A DNA stretch of 64,000 nt, taken from contig JADLZL010006942.1 of the NCBI GenBank assembly GCA_015844335.1, forward strand, positions 372,001 through 436,000. Reading direction: 5' to 3'. Source of the stretch: Chrysopogon serrulatus. Lineage: Eukaryota; Streptophyta; Magnoliopsida; Poales; Poaceae. The position numbers were made by a program, and so were the translations under genes. The notes beneath the pieces are model-generated. The model saw only the letters and a list, made by a program, of their open reading frames with translations. It was not told the DNA's origin and did no database searches. How positions within the stretch are numbered: the first letter of the stretch is position 1; the number at the start of each line of letters is the position of its first letter. Shown here piece by piece: positions 44,961 through 54,967 of the stretch.

Positions 44961-45711
44961 CATAAAAAGTCTTCCGTACAAAACGTACCCTCTATGTTTC
45001 TACAGTCCTGTCCATGAACAGCCTGTTTTAGGTACACAGTAGCTGGCTTAGCTTGGCCAACATTGACAATTGTACCTAAAGTTTCCACTAAAAATGAAAT
45101 AATCCAGAAAGACAATGTCTGCTCGTACTTTATTAAGCACCGCACATACATTCCTTATTTCTGGAATGGAAATGTTGTGTGTCCAACTGCAATAATAACA
45201 TTTTGCATGATGATTAGTTATTGTACTAGTAATAATCTTTTGTCTATCCATAATCATTCCATCTGAATTGAAAAAAGGAGAAGAGATACCCGGACGAGCA
45301 AGGTCAGTTTAGTCAATGTACTACTTACTTTGGCATACAAACTTGTCCACAACACACCGACTACATTCATGCGCTACGCACAACACATTTATGAAAACCA
45401 GGATAATTTTAATTCCCATTTTAATTCCCCTGATTGTCTCAGTCAGCAACCACCCGCGTACCAGTTCTAGAAAAAGAAATCAAAGCACACCATCCTGCAG
45501 CTGCCCTCTTTGGTTTCAATAACAAGGCTGTAGAGCCAACACTGAATTTCACAAAAAAAAAGAAGGTTTCCTCTTCTCTTCTCTGCTCACATTCGTTTTT
45601 ATACCCTCACCCAAAGCAAGGCAATGGCGAACAGCTTGCTGTTAGCACCATTGCAGAGCACCAGGGCCAGAGGGAGGAAGAGGAGGAAGAAGGGAAGCAA
45701 GGGGAGGAGGC

Positions 45712-46687
45712 ATGGACTGCTGCATCTGCAGCCCCATGGTGTCCGTGTACCGGCTTCCGAGGAACGCCATCTGTGCTCCCTGCCATGAAGGCGCCAAGGC
45801 CATCATCGGATTTCTGAACAAGAGCAGCAGCAAGAAGAGGGTGGCCATGGCTGTGCTCAAGTCCAGAGGGTCCATGATGAAGCCTGATAGCGCAACCAAG
45901 GTTCGCTCGAATTCTTTCCCCACCTAATCAGTTCCTTACTGTTTCTGAATTCTGATCGAACATGTTACTATAATCCTGGTCGATTTTTCATATTGCTGTA
46001 ATTACACATGTGAATCTTCTAAACCAACACTATTGCTCGTTGTGATATCATAAGGTGTGCTAGTTGTTCATTCACGTTTGGCGTGATAGCATATCCGGTC
46101 TTGTTTGGTTTCTAGTCAGCTGCATGTCACAATCTCAGGAGGACGTTTGCTGCCTGCATGCGTTGCGAACAAGTGGGCCTTCCCTGCTTGCGTTTCAAAC
46201 GAAGCCCAGCCAGCCCATCAGTTAATTAATCTCACGTGCACGCAACGCTGGCCGCGAGGTCGGAGGTGTTCCGCCCGACGCCATCTCGCTCCCGGAGCTG
46301 ACCCACGACGAGCTCGCCCTCCTCCTCGCCTTCCTCTACACCGGCACACTGCTTGATGAGAACGGCGGCGGCGGCCTTGGCCTCCCGGTGCCGGTGGAGG
46401 AGCGGGCCAACAAGTACGACGTGCCGTTCCTGCTGCGGGCCTGCGAGGCGCGCCTGGCGGCGGCCGTGGACATCTCCAACGCGCTGCGCACGCTGGAGGT
46501 GGCGGAGCTGAGCTCCAGCGCGGCGCTCAGGGAGCGCGCCATGGACATGGTGGTGGAGCACGCCGAGCGGGTGGTGTTCTCGCCCGAGTACGACGACTTC
46601 GCCATCAGGAATGCCGGGCTGTGCGTCGAGATCACCAGGGCGCTGCTGATGGCCAAGATGAATAAGAATGTAGATAGAAGAAGATAG
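45712..46687 (+). pseudogene. BTB/POZ-domain protein gene, copy 2, lacking exon 2
   Basis: Exon 1 (45712-45900) is open and close to copy 1 (MDCCICSPMVSVYRLPRNAIC). The next homologous DNA jumps from 31199 to 31861 of copy 1, so exon 2 and its borders are deleted. The acceptor before exon 3 is changed (GCACGCAACGCTG instead of GCACGCAG). Exon 3 has a net 40-nt loss after GTGTTCCGC (46269-46277). From about 46280 onward the C-terminal half (LPELTHDELALLLAFLYTG ... ADKYDV-like NKYDVPFL ... AGLCVEITRALLMAKM) is open to 46687, with none of the indels of copy 1. The two copies are thus damaged in different places. Confidence 0.8.
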
Positions 46688-46689
46688 GT

Positions 46690-47337
46690 GAAAACACTCA
46701 GTTGTGAATGTGATATGTGAAGCTCCCACGGGTGCCCGTGAATAATATAGGGATTTGCTAAACTTCCTCCCTTAATTTTAGTTTTCTTTCAGACGGTTAT
46801 TGCATATAGTTTATACTAAAAATTTATACTAAAAATTATAGCTTTAGTTTGTCACGATTTCTGTACACACAATCTGTAATTTTTAATTTCAAGAATAATA
46901 AACACCCGTTAGACAAAACTACAAAACTAAAATAAACCGGCATTAAAATAATTTAACAATTTACTATTTTTTCTATAGTAGACAAAGACAAAAAAAATTG
47001 ATACATTACGACACAAAGACAAATAACAAATTACAAAAGTGACAATTTTCTTATATTATTGGTTGTACAAGAGTGTTGCCTGAAATCATCTTAAATTTGA
47101 GGCACCTAAAGTATATAGGAGAATTGGTGAATATAACAACACTCAGCAAGTCAGCAGTCGCATAATAAGATAGTAATGTGATGAAAAGAGCAATTCCTTC
47201 AAACAAAATAAAAGAGCAAAACATACAAATAGTAATGTGATGTAGCTCACATGACACCATGCATACATGCATCATGGTCTACCACAACACGGATGACTAG
47301 ACACACATAGAGTAGAAAATTAGATCGATGTAGTTAA
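46690..47337. other. AT-rich intergenic
   Basis: No gene is seen. It probably includes the 3' flank of both converging neighbours. Confidence 0.4.
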
Positions 47338-47817
47338 TTAAAGGGAGTTATCGGCGTCCTCGCTGTCTGGCCAAGGGAAGATATAATTAATCTCCTTATT
47401 CCCAACTTTGGCCACATTCCAGATATCATCATGGAACTTGTTCACGATGGCGGTCTCGTCAGCTGAAGACGACGACGATGATGTCTTGTTCCAGCAGTCC
47501 TTCTCACAGGCCGGTGGTTTCTGGTCTTTGAACTTGGCTCTCAATTCCTTAAAGGTGAGATAGGCCTTCATGTCGTCCTGCCCAGCAGGGAGATTCACCA
47601 ACACCTCGCCCATTGACTTGATGTTGGTGGCGCAGGCCTTCAGGCAACTGGAAGGCTTGTCCTTTGCTGCAGCGAGCAAGGTGTCAGCAGCTCCCTTGGC
47701 CTCTATTGTCTTCTTGGCAGCAAAACGCATGCACAAGTCGGCCACCTTGCCAGCGTTCTTGTACTCAACCTCCTGGATCCCTGGGATGGACTGGATCCTG
47801 GATCCCTGGTCGGTGGT
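47338..47817 (-). pseudogene. Invertase / pectin-methylesterase inhibitor-like gene, 5'-truncated
   Basis: On the minus strand the frame ends at 47338 and encodes a helical-bundle protein (AGKVADLCMRFAAKKT, ...KPSSCLKACATNIKSMGEVL, ...CEKDCW) with the spacing of the PMEI-like family. Such proteins are normally secreted and inhibit cell-wall invertase or pectin methylesterase. No signal peptide or first Cys pair is present. The upstream sequence is instead BTB exon-3 DNA in the opposite orientation (from about 47808), so the coding 5' end is missing. The acidic tail PDSEDADNSL is unusual for the family. The assignment is moderate. Confidence 0.55.
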
Positions 47818-48130
47818 GTTATTCCGCCACATGCTGGCCGGCGACGAGCGCTGCAAGGCCCCCGCCGGCCGGCCGCCGACGCCATATCACTCCCGGAGCT
47901 GACCCACGACGAGCTCGCCCTCCTCCTCGCCTTCCTCTACACCGGCGGGCGCGCTGCTTGATGAGGACGACGGCGCGGCGGCGGCCTCGAGGCAGAGGAG
48001 GAGAAGCTGCAGCTGCACGCACACACGCTGCTCGTGGCGGCCGACACGTTGTACGTTCCTGGTGAGGCAGCGCAGCACTCAGGGCGCTGCTGATGACCAA
48101 GACAACGATCATGACTGTAGATAGAAGACA
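47808..48130 (+). pseudogene. BTB exon-3 fragment, copy 3
   Basis: Homology to BTB exon 3 starts at about GGTCGGTGGTGTT and covers the CHML-coding part, LPELTHDELALLLAFLYTG and a low-complexity linker. It then jumps to the last codons (AGGGCGCTGCTGATGACCAAG, 48084-48104). The middle is deleted. It keeps the 40-nt segment that copy 2 lacks, so it does not derive from copy 2 as it now stands. No ORF survives. Confidence 0.7.
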
Positions 48131-48179
48131 AGCGAATTAATTGAAACGTACGTACGTACGTACGTAGTATACAACAACT

Positions 48180-48479
48180 TGTTAGCACCTGCTCCTCTCC
48201 AGACCCTGTATCTACTTCGGCTCCTGAAGACAACCCAGTTCAAGCAAGGCCCAAGCGCAACGCCAGGCCCAACATCCGAGTCACCGGTTCCGAGTGGGCT
48301 GAGTAGTTGTGTGAGTTGGTGAGCCCCTGATGTATAAAGGGGAGAGAGAGAGCAGAAGTGGAGCGAGAGAATTGTAAACCAAACTATTACATTTCAATTT
48401 AATCATTCAGCTTGCCGTATTCTATCTTCTCTCTGTTCTTCCTGCTTGCTCCTTCTTCCTCCCCAAGCCACCTCTAACA
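48180..48479 (+). repeat. 5' LTR
   Basis: TGTTAGCACC...CTCTAACA, with a TATA-like GATGTATAAAGG at about 48329-48340 and a (GA)n run after it. Confidence 0.92.
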
Positions 48480-48481
48480 AT

Positions 48482-48492
48482 TGGTATCAGAT
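48482..48492 (+). other. Primer-binding site
   Basis: TGGTATCAGAT begins two bases after the LTR and is complementary to the 3' end of initiator tRNA-Met, the usual primer in this group. Confidence 0.8.
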
Positions 48493-48562
48493 TTCTCGTC
48501 CGATCCTGGCCTCCGATTCCGTCCACAACCACTACACCCGTCTGCAACGCTCCCGTGGTGCC

Positions 48563-51500
48563 ATGGATCCATCGCTGAAGTTGATACTTGATGAGATCCA
48601 GAAGTCCAAAGAGGAGTTCAGCCGCCGATTCGACGACCATGACGCTCGCTGGGAGCACCGATTCGCCGACCTCGAGAAGGATCGCGCTGCTCGGGCCGCC
48701 ACCATCGACTCGCGCCTCGACGTCCTCGAATCGGCCTGCGGCGAACTTCAGCTACTCCGCGTCGAGACGATCTCCGACGACCGCGACGTCCGCGTTGCCG
48801 CTCTGGAGCAGAAGGCCTCCGACCTCGGTACCTGGCGCCCGGCGCTGGAAGCGGCCGTCGACGACCTGAAGCTGGAGGTGCAGCGCATCTCGAAGCAGTG
48901 GGACCGCCAGGTGTTCGACAACTCGTCGCAACAACCCGGTCTCCTGTCGCCCCCTTCCTCGGCGTCCGTGCACCCACCTGCCGGAGTTAACGCCAATCGG
49001 CCCGACGGGCACTGCGTCGTCCAGAATACACGGGAACCTGGGTCCGGCGTCGTCATGATGCGGACCCATGTCCCGGCCAATGGTATGTCCTATGATCCCA
49101 ATCCTCAGTTCGATCAGTTTCAGTTTCGTCCGGTTGTTCCAATTTCATCGCCGATGTGTCCTCCCATTCGTCCTCCTGCTGTATTCCCGAATACCCACCA
49201 GCCGTATACTATCACACCAGTTGAGTCTCCACTCATCAATCCTACCCATCTACCTAGGCCTCCTGAACCATCATTCACCCAACCAAACCAATTCAGATCC
49301 ACTCCTCTTCTTCCTCGCCCTCCTGATCCACAAACGTACGAACAGTTCCCTGGCCGTCTTCCCAAAATTCCGTTTCCCAAATTCGACGGTGAAAACCCAC
49401 GCCTCTGGCGGTGTCATTTGTCGAAGTACTTCACCATGTACTCAATCCACGAGCATCGGTGGATCAATTTCACTGAAATGCACATGGAAGGGCCAGCTGC
49501 TCGTTGGTTTCAGTCCCTTGCTGTTCAGCTTCAGTCAGCCACTTGGGACAAATTTTGTCAGTTGCTTCACGATCGTTTCGATCGCGATCAGCACGAAGTC
49601 TTTTTGCGTCAACTGTTCAATATCCGCCAACAATCTACAGTCGCTGATTATGTCACTCGCTTCACTGAATTAGTGGATAATCTGACTGCTTATTCACACC
49701 ACTCTGATCCTATGTACTTCACCATGCGTTTCATTGATGGTCTTCGTCCTGAGATTAAGTCTATCGTGTTGGTCTAGCGGCCCACAAACTTCGATACTGC
49801 TTGCTCTCTCGCGCTATTGCAGGAAGAGGTGGGCGCTCCTTCGGCCAGGAGTAACTCGCGTGGAGGTGATTGGCAATCTTCGTTCAAATCGGCCGCAACG
49901 TCGAAGTCGCCGCTGCCCCTTCCTCCACCACCTTCCCGGGTTGACCGACCAACCCCGGGGACAGCTACAGCTACTACGTCAGCGGCAGGTCCATCTATGG
50001 AGCAGACACTGGCTTCTATCAAGGCACATCGCCGCACACTGGGTTTGTGCTTCAAATGCAACCATAAGTGGACAAGGGAACACAAGTGCCCGAATGATGT
50101 GTTGCTGGCAGTGGAAGCTCTTTGGGCTTTGTTTCCAGATGAGGACAATGCTTCCCCAGTTGCAGAATCTGAATCCACTGAGCAGTTGTTTCTGGCAATC
50201 TCTAAAGCGGCAGTGATGGGCAAATCAGCAGTTCGCACAATGACCTTTGAAGGAATCATTCAAACGACGCCGGTGCTTATATTGATTGATTCCAGTAGTT
50301 CCTCTTCCTTTGTGAGTGATTCCATTGCTCAGAAACTTCATACAGTTTCCATGGAACCTGTTTCCAGTAGCGTTCAAGTGGCCGGTGGTAGCTACTTGCG
50401 CAGTCCTGCTATTATCCGCAATCTGGAATGGTCAATGGGCAGTTGCGTCTTTCAGTCTGACTTCCGAGTGCTTTCTCTCACAGCGTTTGATGTGGTGATC
50501 GGCATGGATTGGCTGGAACGATTTAGTCCCATGTCTGTGGATTGGAAGGAGAAATGGATTTCCATTATATACCAGGGCCAACCCACATTGCTGCAAGGTA
50601 ATTGGACTCCTTCAGTCACCCAATTCCTACTGCAGATAGATGCTACTTCCTGGCCAGATGATACAGCAGTCAGCTCCTCTGATATTCCAGCCCCTGTTGC
50701 TGCCCTGTTACAATCGTTTGCTCCTCTTTTTGCTGCGCCAAATTCTCTTCCTCCATCAAGGGCTTGTAACCATGAAATTCCTCTCATTCAGGGAGCGCAA
50801 CCGGTATTCATGCGTCCATACAGATACCCGCCAGCTCTGAAGGACGAGATTGAAAGACAGGTTCAAGAAATGTTGTCTCAAGGGGTGATTCAACCAAGTT
50901 CCAGCCCATTTTCATCCCCAGTACTGCTCGTCCGAAAGAAGGATGGTTCCTTCCATTTTTGCGTCGATTTTTGACAATTGAACGCCATCACAAAGAAGTC
51001 AAAGTTCCCTGTGCTGGTAATCGATCAGTTAATGGACGAATTGCATGGGGCAAGCTTCTTTTCCAAACTGGATCTCCGTGCCGGTTTCCACCAGATCTTG
51101 TTACAGCCCGGTGAAGAACCAAAAACTGCGTTTCAGACCCTGGGGGCAATACGAATTCCGTGTGATGGCTTTCGGCTTAACAGGAGCACCGGGCACATTT
51201 CAGAATGCCATGAATGTCACATTGGCTCCAGGTCTTCGTAAATTCGTCATTGTCTTCTTTGACGACATCTTGGTTTATAGCCGATCTCTGGAGGAGCACA
51301 CTTCACACTTGCAGCAAGTGTTCCAATGGTTAGCTCAGGACAGTTGGAGACTGAAGCTATCCAAATGTATCTTCGCCCAACGTTCAATAGCTTACTTGGG
51401 CCATATTATCAGTGAAGCTGGTGTATCTACTGACCCTTCTAAAGTAGCCGCTGTCTGTGATTGGCCTCCTCCGCAGTCTCTGAAAGAACTTCATGGTTTT

Positions 51501-53510
51501 CTGGGATTAGCAGGTTACTATCGCAAGTTCATCAGACACTTTGGGATCATTGCTAAGCCCCTCTCTGATTTGCTAAAGAAGGATTCTATCTTTGTGTGGA
51601 CACAAATTCAAGCTGAAGCATTCTCTCTCTTGAAGTCAGCTCTTTGCTCGGCTCCGGTACTGGCCTTGCCTAATTTTGAGCTGCAGTTTGAAATTGAAAC
51701 GGACGCCTGTGCAGTGGGTATTGGCGCGGTTCTGTTGCAACAAGGCCACCCCCTGGCATATATCAGCAAGGCCCTGGGCCCTCGGAATCAGAGCCTTTCC
51801 ACTTACGAGACAGAGTACCTCGCTATCCTTTTGGCCGTGGAACATTGGCGTCACTATCTTCTCCAAAGCGAGTTTTTGATCCACACTGATCAGCGCAGTT
51901 TGGTCCACTTAAATGAGCAGCGTTTGCATACCCCCTGGCAGCAAAAGGTGTTTTCCAAGTTGCTGGGACTATCTTATAAAATTATATACCGCAAGGGTGC
52001 AGAGAATTCAGCAGCTGATTCTTTGTCGCGTCGTCCTCACCCTGAGCATGTGTTGGCTATTTCTGCAGTAACTCATGACTGGCTTTCTGACATTGTGCAA
52101 GGGTACACGTCTGATTCCAAGGCTCAAACACTAATCACTCAGCTGGCTATCAATCCTGATAGTCATCCCCCATATTCTCTGCATCAGGGCCTGATTCGTT
52201 ATAAAGGCCGCCTGTGGCTTGGTTCCAACTCCCAGGTCCAGCAGCGAGTCCTCGCAGCATTGCACGCCAGCCCAATTGGGGGCCATTCTGGTGCACCGGT
52301 TACTTATCAACGACTCAAACAGCTGTTCTTTTGGCCTGGTATGAAATCAGCAGTCTGGTCCTTCGTGAAGAATTGTGAATTGTGTGCTCAGGCCAAGCCA
52401 GATAGGACCAAGTCCCCGGGGTTGCTTCAACCCTTGCCTATACCACATACACCTTGGGAGGTAATCACAATGGATTTCATAGAGGGGCTCCCTTCTTCTG
52501 GTTCTGCTAATTCCATCTTGGTGGTTGTCGATAAGTATTCCAAATTTGCTCATTTCATTCCCTTGCACCACCCATTTACGGCATTCACTGTTGCTCGGGC
52601 ATTCATGGATTACATTTACAAGCTGCACGGCCTTCCACTAGTCATCGTTTCAGACCGTGACAAGGTGTTTACTAGTAACCTTTGGCGCATGCTGTTTAAG
52701 CTGGCAGGCACGGAACTTCATCTCAGTTCTGCGTATCACCCACAGTCTGACGGGCAAACCGAAAGAGTGAACCAGAGTCTAGAGACATTCCTTCGGTGTT
52801 TCATTCATTCTTGTCCCTCCAGGTGGGCTCAGTGGCTTTCTCTGGCCGAGCATTGGTATAACACCACTACACATTCAGCATTGGGCCGCTCGCCGTTCGA
52901 GGTACTCTACGGATTCCCTCCTCGCCACCTTGTCATTTCGGCACTTCCAGTTCCTGCTTCAGTGCCCGATCTCCAGTCCTGGCTGACAGAACGCGAGGTC
53001 ATGCATGATCTGGTTCGCCAACACTTGGCTAGAGCACAACTTCGCATGAAGAAACAAGCGGACAAAGGCCGTACCGAACGCAAATTCTCAGTGGGTGACA
53101 TGGTGTTCGTCAAACTACAACCATATGTACAGTCTACGATGGCTCGGCGTGCATGCCAGAAGCTTGCCTTTCGTTTCTTTGGCCCATTCAGAATACTTTC
53201 CAGAGTGGGATCAGTCGCTTACAAGTTGGAACTTCCGCCTGACGCTAAAATCCACCCGGTTTTCCATGTTTCACAGTTGAAGGCATCCCCTGGATTACAT
53301 CAGGTCGCTTCCACATTACCTTCTGCATTGGCTGCGTTTCAGGTACCGGAACGGATTCTTCAACATCGTTGGTCTGAGGGCGATTCGCCCGATATTGCAG
53401 TGCGATCAAATGGTCTCAAATGCCTTCCTCGTTGGCAACATGGGAGGCCCTGGAACCTCTTCGCCAGCGCTTTCCACGTGCTCCGGCATGGGGACATGCC
53501 GGTTCCAAAG
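48563..53510 (+). pseudogene. gag-pol of the Reina-like element, with stops and frameshifts
   Basis: The start is at the ATG in GCCATGGATCC (48563). In order: coiled-coil gag N-terminus and retrotransposon_gag domain (49350-49770), a CFKC-type zinc knuckle (50050-50092), an aspartic protease with a DSSSSSSF-type active site in place of DTGAT/S (50287 onward), reverse transcriptase (FFDD at about 51258-51269), RNase H, integrase with HHCC finger and Asp-Asp-Glu residues (52330-52780), and a chromodomain (about 53340-53510). Breaks are a TAG at 49775, a TGA at 50972, a frameshift near 51140 and another near 53398. The longest open piece runs 51045-53648. The element cannot express one intact polyprotein. 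Confidence 0.9.
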
Positions 53511-53520
53511 AGGGGAGGGA
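53507..53520 (+). other. Polypurine tract
   Basis: AAAGAGGGGAGGGA directly precedes the 3' LTR. Confidence 0.85.
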
Positions 53521-53823
53521 TGTTGCTTTTGCTCCTCTCCGGACCCCTGTATCTACTTCGGCTCCCGAAGACAACCCAGTTCAAGCAAGGCCCAAAGCGC
53601 AATGCCGGGCCCAACATCCGAGTCACCGGTTCCGAGTGGGCTGAGTAGTTGTGTGAGTTGGTGAGCCCCTGATGTATAAAGGGGAGAGAGAGAGAGCAGA
53701 AGTGGAGCGAGAGAATTGTAAACCAAACTATTACATTTCAATTTAATCATTCAGCTTGCCGTATTCTATCTTCTCTCTGTTCTTCCTGCTTGCTCCTTCT
53801 TCCTCCCCAAGCCACCTCTAACA
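53521..53823 (+). repeat. 3' LTR
   Basis: TGTTGCTTTTG...CTCTAACA. It is near-identical to the 5' LTR apart from its first dozen bases, a few substitutions and one extra GA unit. Confidence 0.92.
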
Positions 53824-53828
53824 CAACT

Positions 53829-54967
53829 ATACTCAATTTATATACCCCAACAACATCTTATAATTTTTGCTTAGTCCAATGCAAGAAATTGCTATTTTTG
53901 GGGTATCATGTTGTTCTGAGGCTAGAGAGTTGCCGTATCGGCTCTCGAGTACACAGAACTTGGCTCATGTTTTACCCTGTGTACTTCCATTGAGCTTGCA
54001 TGGCTTAGAAGCAAATGAATTGAGTCACACCGTCAAGCCAGCAAGCAAGCCTGTACTAAATATCCCCTTCCAACATCCTGCTTGTCACTTCCGTTGATGC
54101 CACCACCACACCACCGGGGGCCAGGGCCATGACCTCCCTTTCACCGCCGCCGGCGCTATGCCTGGGGGTGCCGCCGGTGACTCGCACATGCTCGTCGGGG
54201 GTGCTGCTGGTGACCCTCACGACCTCGTCTGGGGCGCTGCTGGTGACTCGGATATGGAGCCATGGAGATCCACTCGTCAGCATGCTCCCCACGGCTAGCA
54301 GCCATGCAGAGGTGCAACTTCTTCCTCACATGTTCATGTTCTGTAGGTGAGATGAAGGTGTGCGTGAGTCTAAAGCATTTTCAATTTTCAGGAAGTTCGA
54401 CATCTTGTTTCATTAGTTGCAAGTTCAGTTTAATTGGAGAGTCAAACTAAAACTGCAGATATGTCATATGTCGAAATATACGAAGTTAACATGTATTTTG
54501 GGAGACAATTTAAACTATGGATTCATCAGTCTCCGCAGTTCTGATTGAACTAGTTAAAGAATAAAATAGGTGCTCCAACATGATGCATCAGTAAATCAAA
54601 AATTCAGAAATAGAAATGAAGAAAGAAAAAAAAATCAGAAATAGAGAAGAGGCAAAAACAGAGTAAAAGAGAATGGACAAATGATATTAGAACTAGAACC
54701 AAAAGAGCACTTGACAGAACAACAAAACTTGAGGAGAGATCTCTCAGGCCGTTCCAAGCAAAGTTTAATCCAAGGGTATTGTTTCCTTATCACACAATGA
54801 TAAATAAATTCGAAAATAAACGTTTAGTTCAGATGAACATTTAGACTTCTCAAGTCAGTATTATAACCACACCGAAGATTCAAGTCTATAGGAACTGGCT
54901 CCTCTTGAGTCATGTATCGCTTTGGGCAGATTGACTATTATAATTCAATTCTTGCTCCTCTTGAGTC
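53829..54967. other. Intergenic, no supported gene
   Basis: A GC-rich 54110-54300 patch has (GTGACTCG/CTGGTGAC)-type repeats, and the rest is A-rich. Open frames are short and unconserved. Confidence 0.4.

Larger units (their letters stand above)
48180..53823 (+). mobile_element. Full-length Ty3/gypsy chromovirus (Reina-like), coding frames broken
   Basis: It has two LTRs of 300 and 303 bp, a primer-binding site, gag-pol and a purine tract. The identical 5-bp target duplication CAACT lies at 48175-48179 and 53824-53828. The short LTRs plus a chromodomain after integrase point to the Reina group of chromoviruses. The LTRs differ at only about seven places besides a variable first dozen bases, so the insertion is relatively recent. 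Confidence 0.92.
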
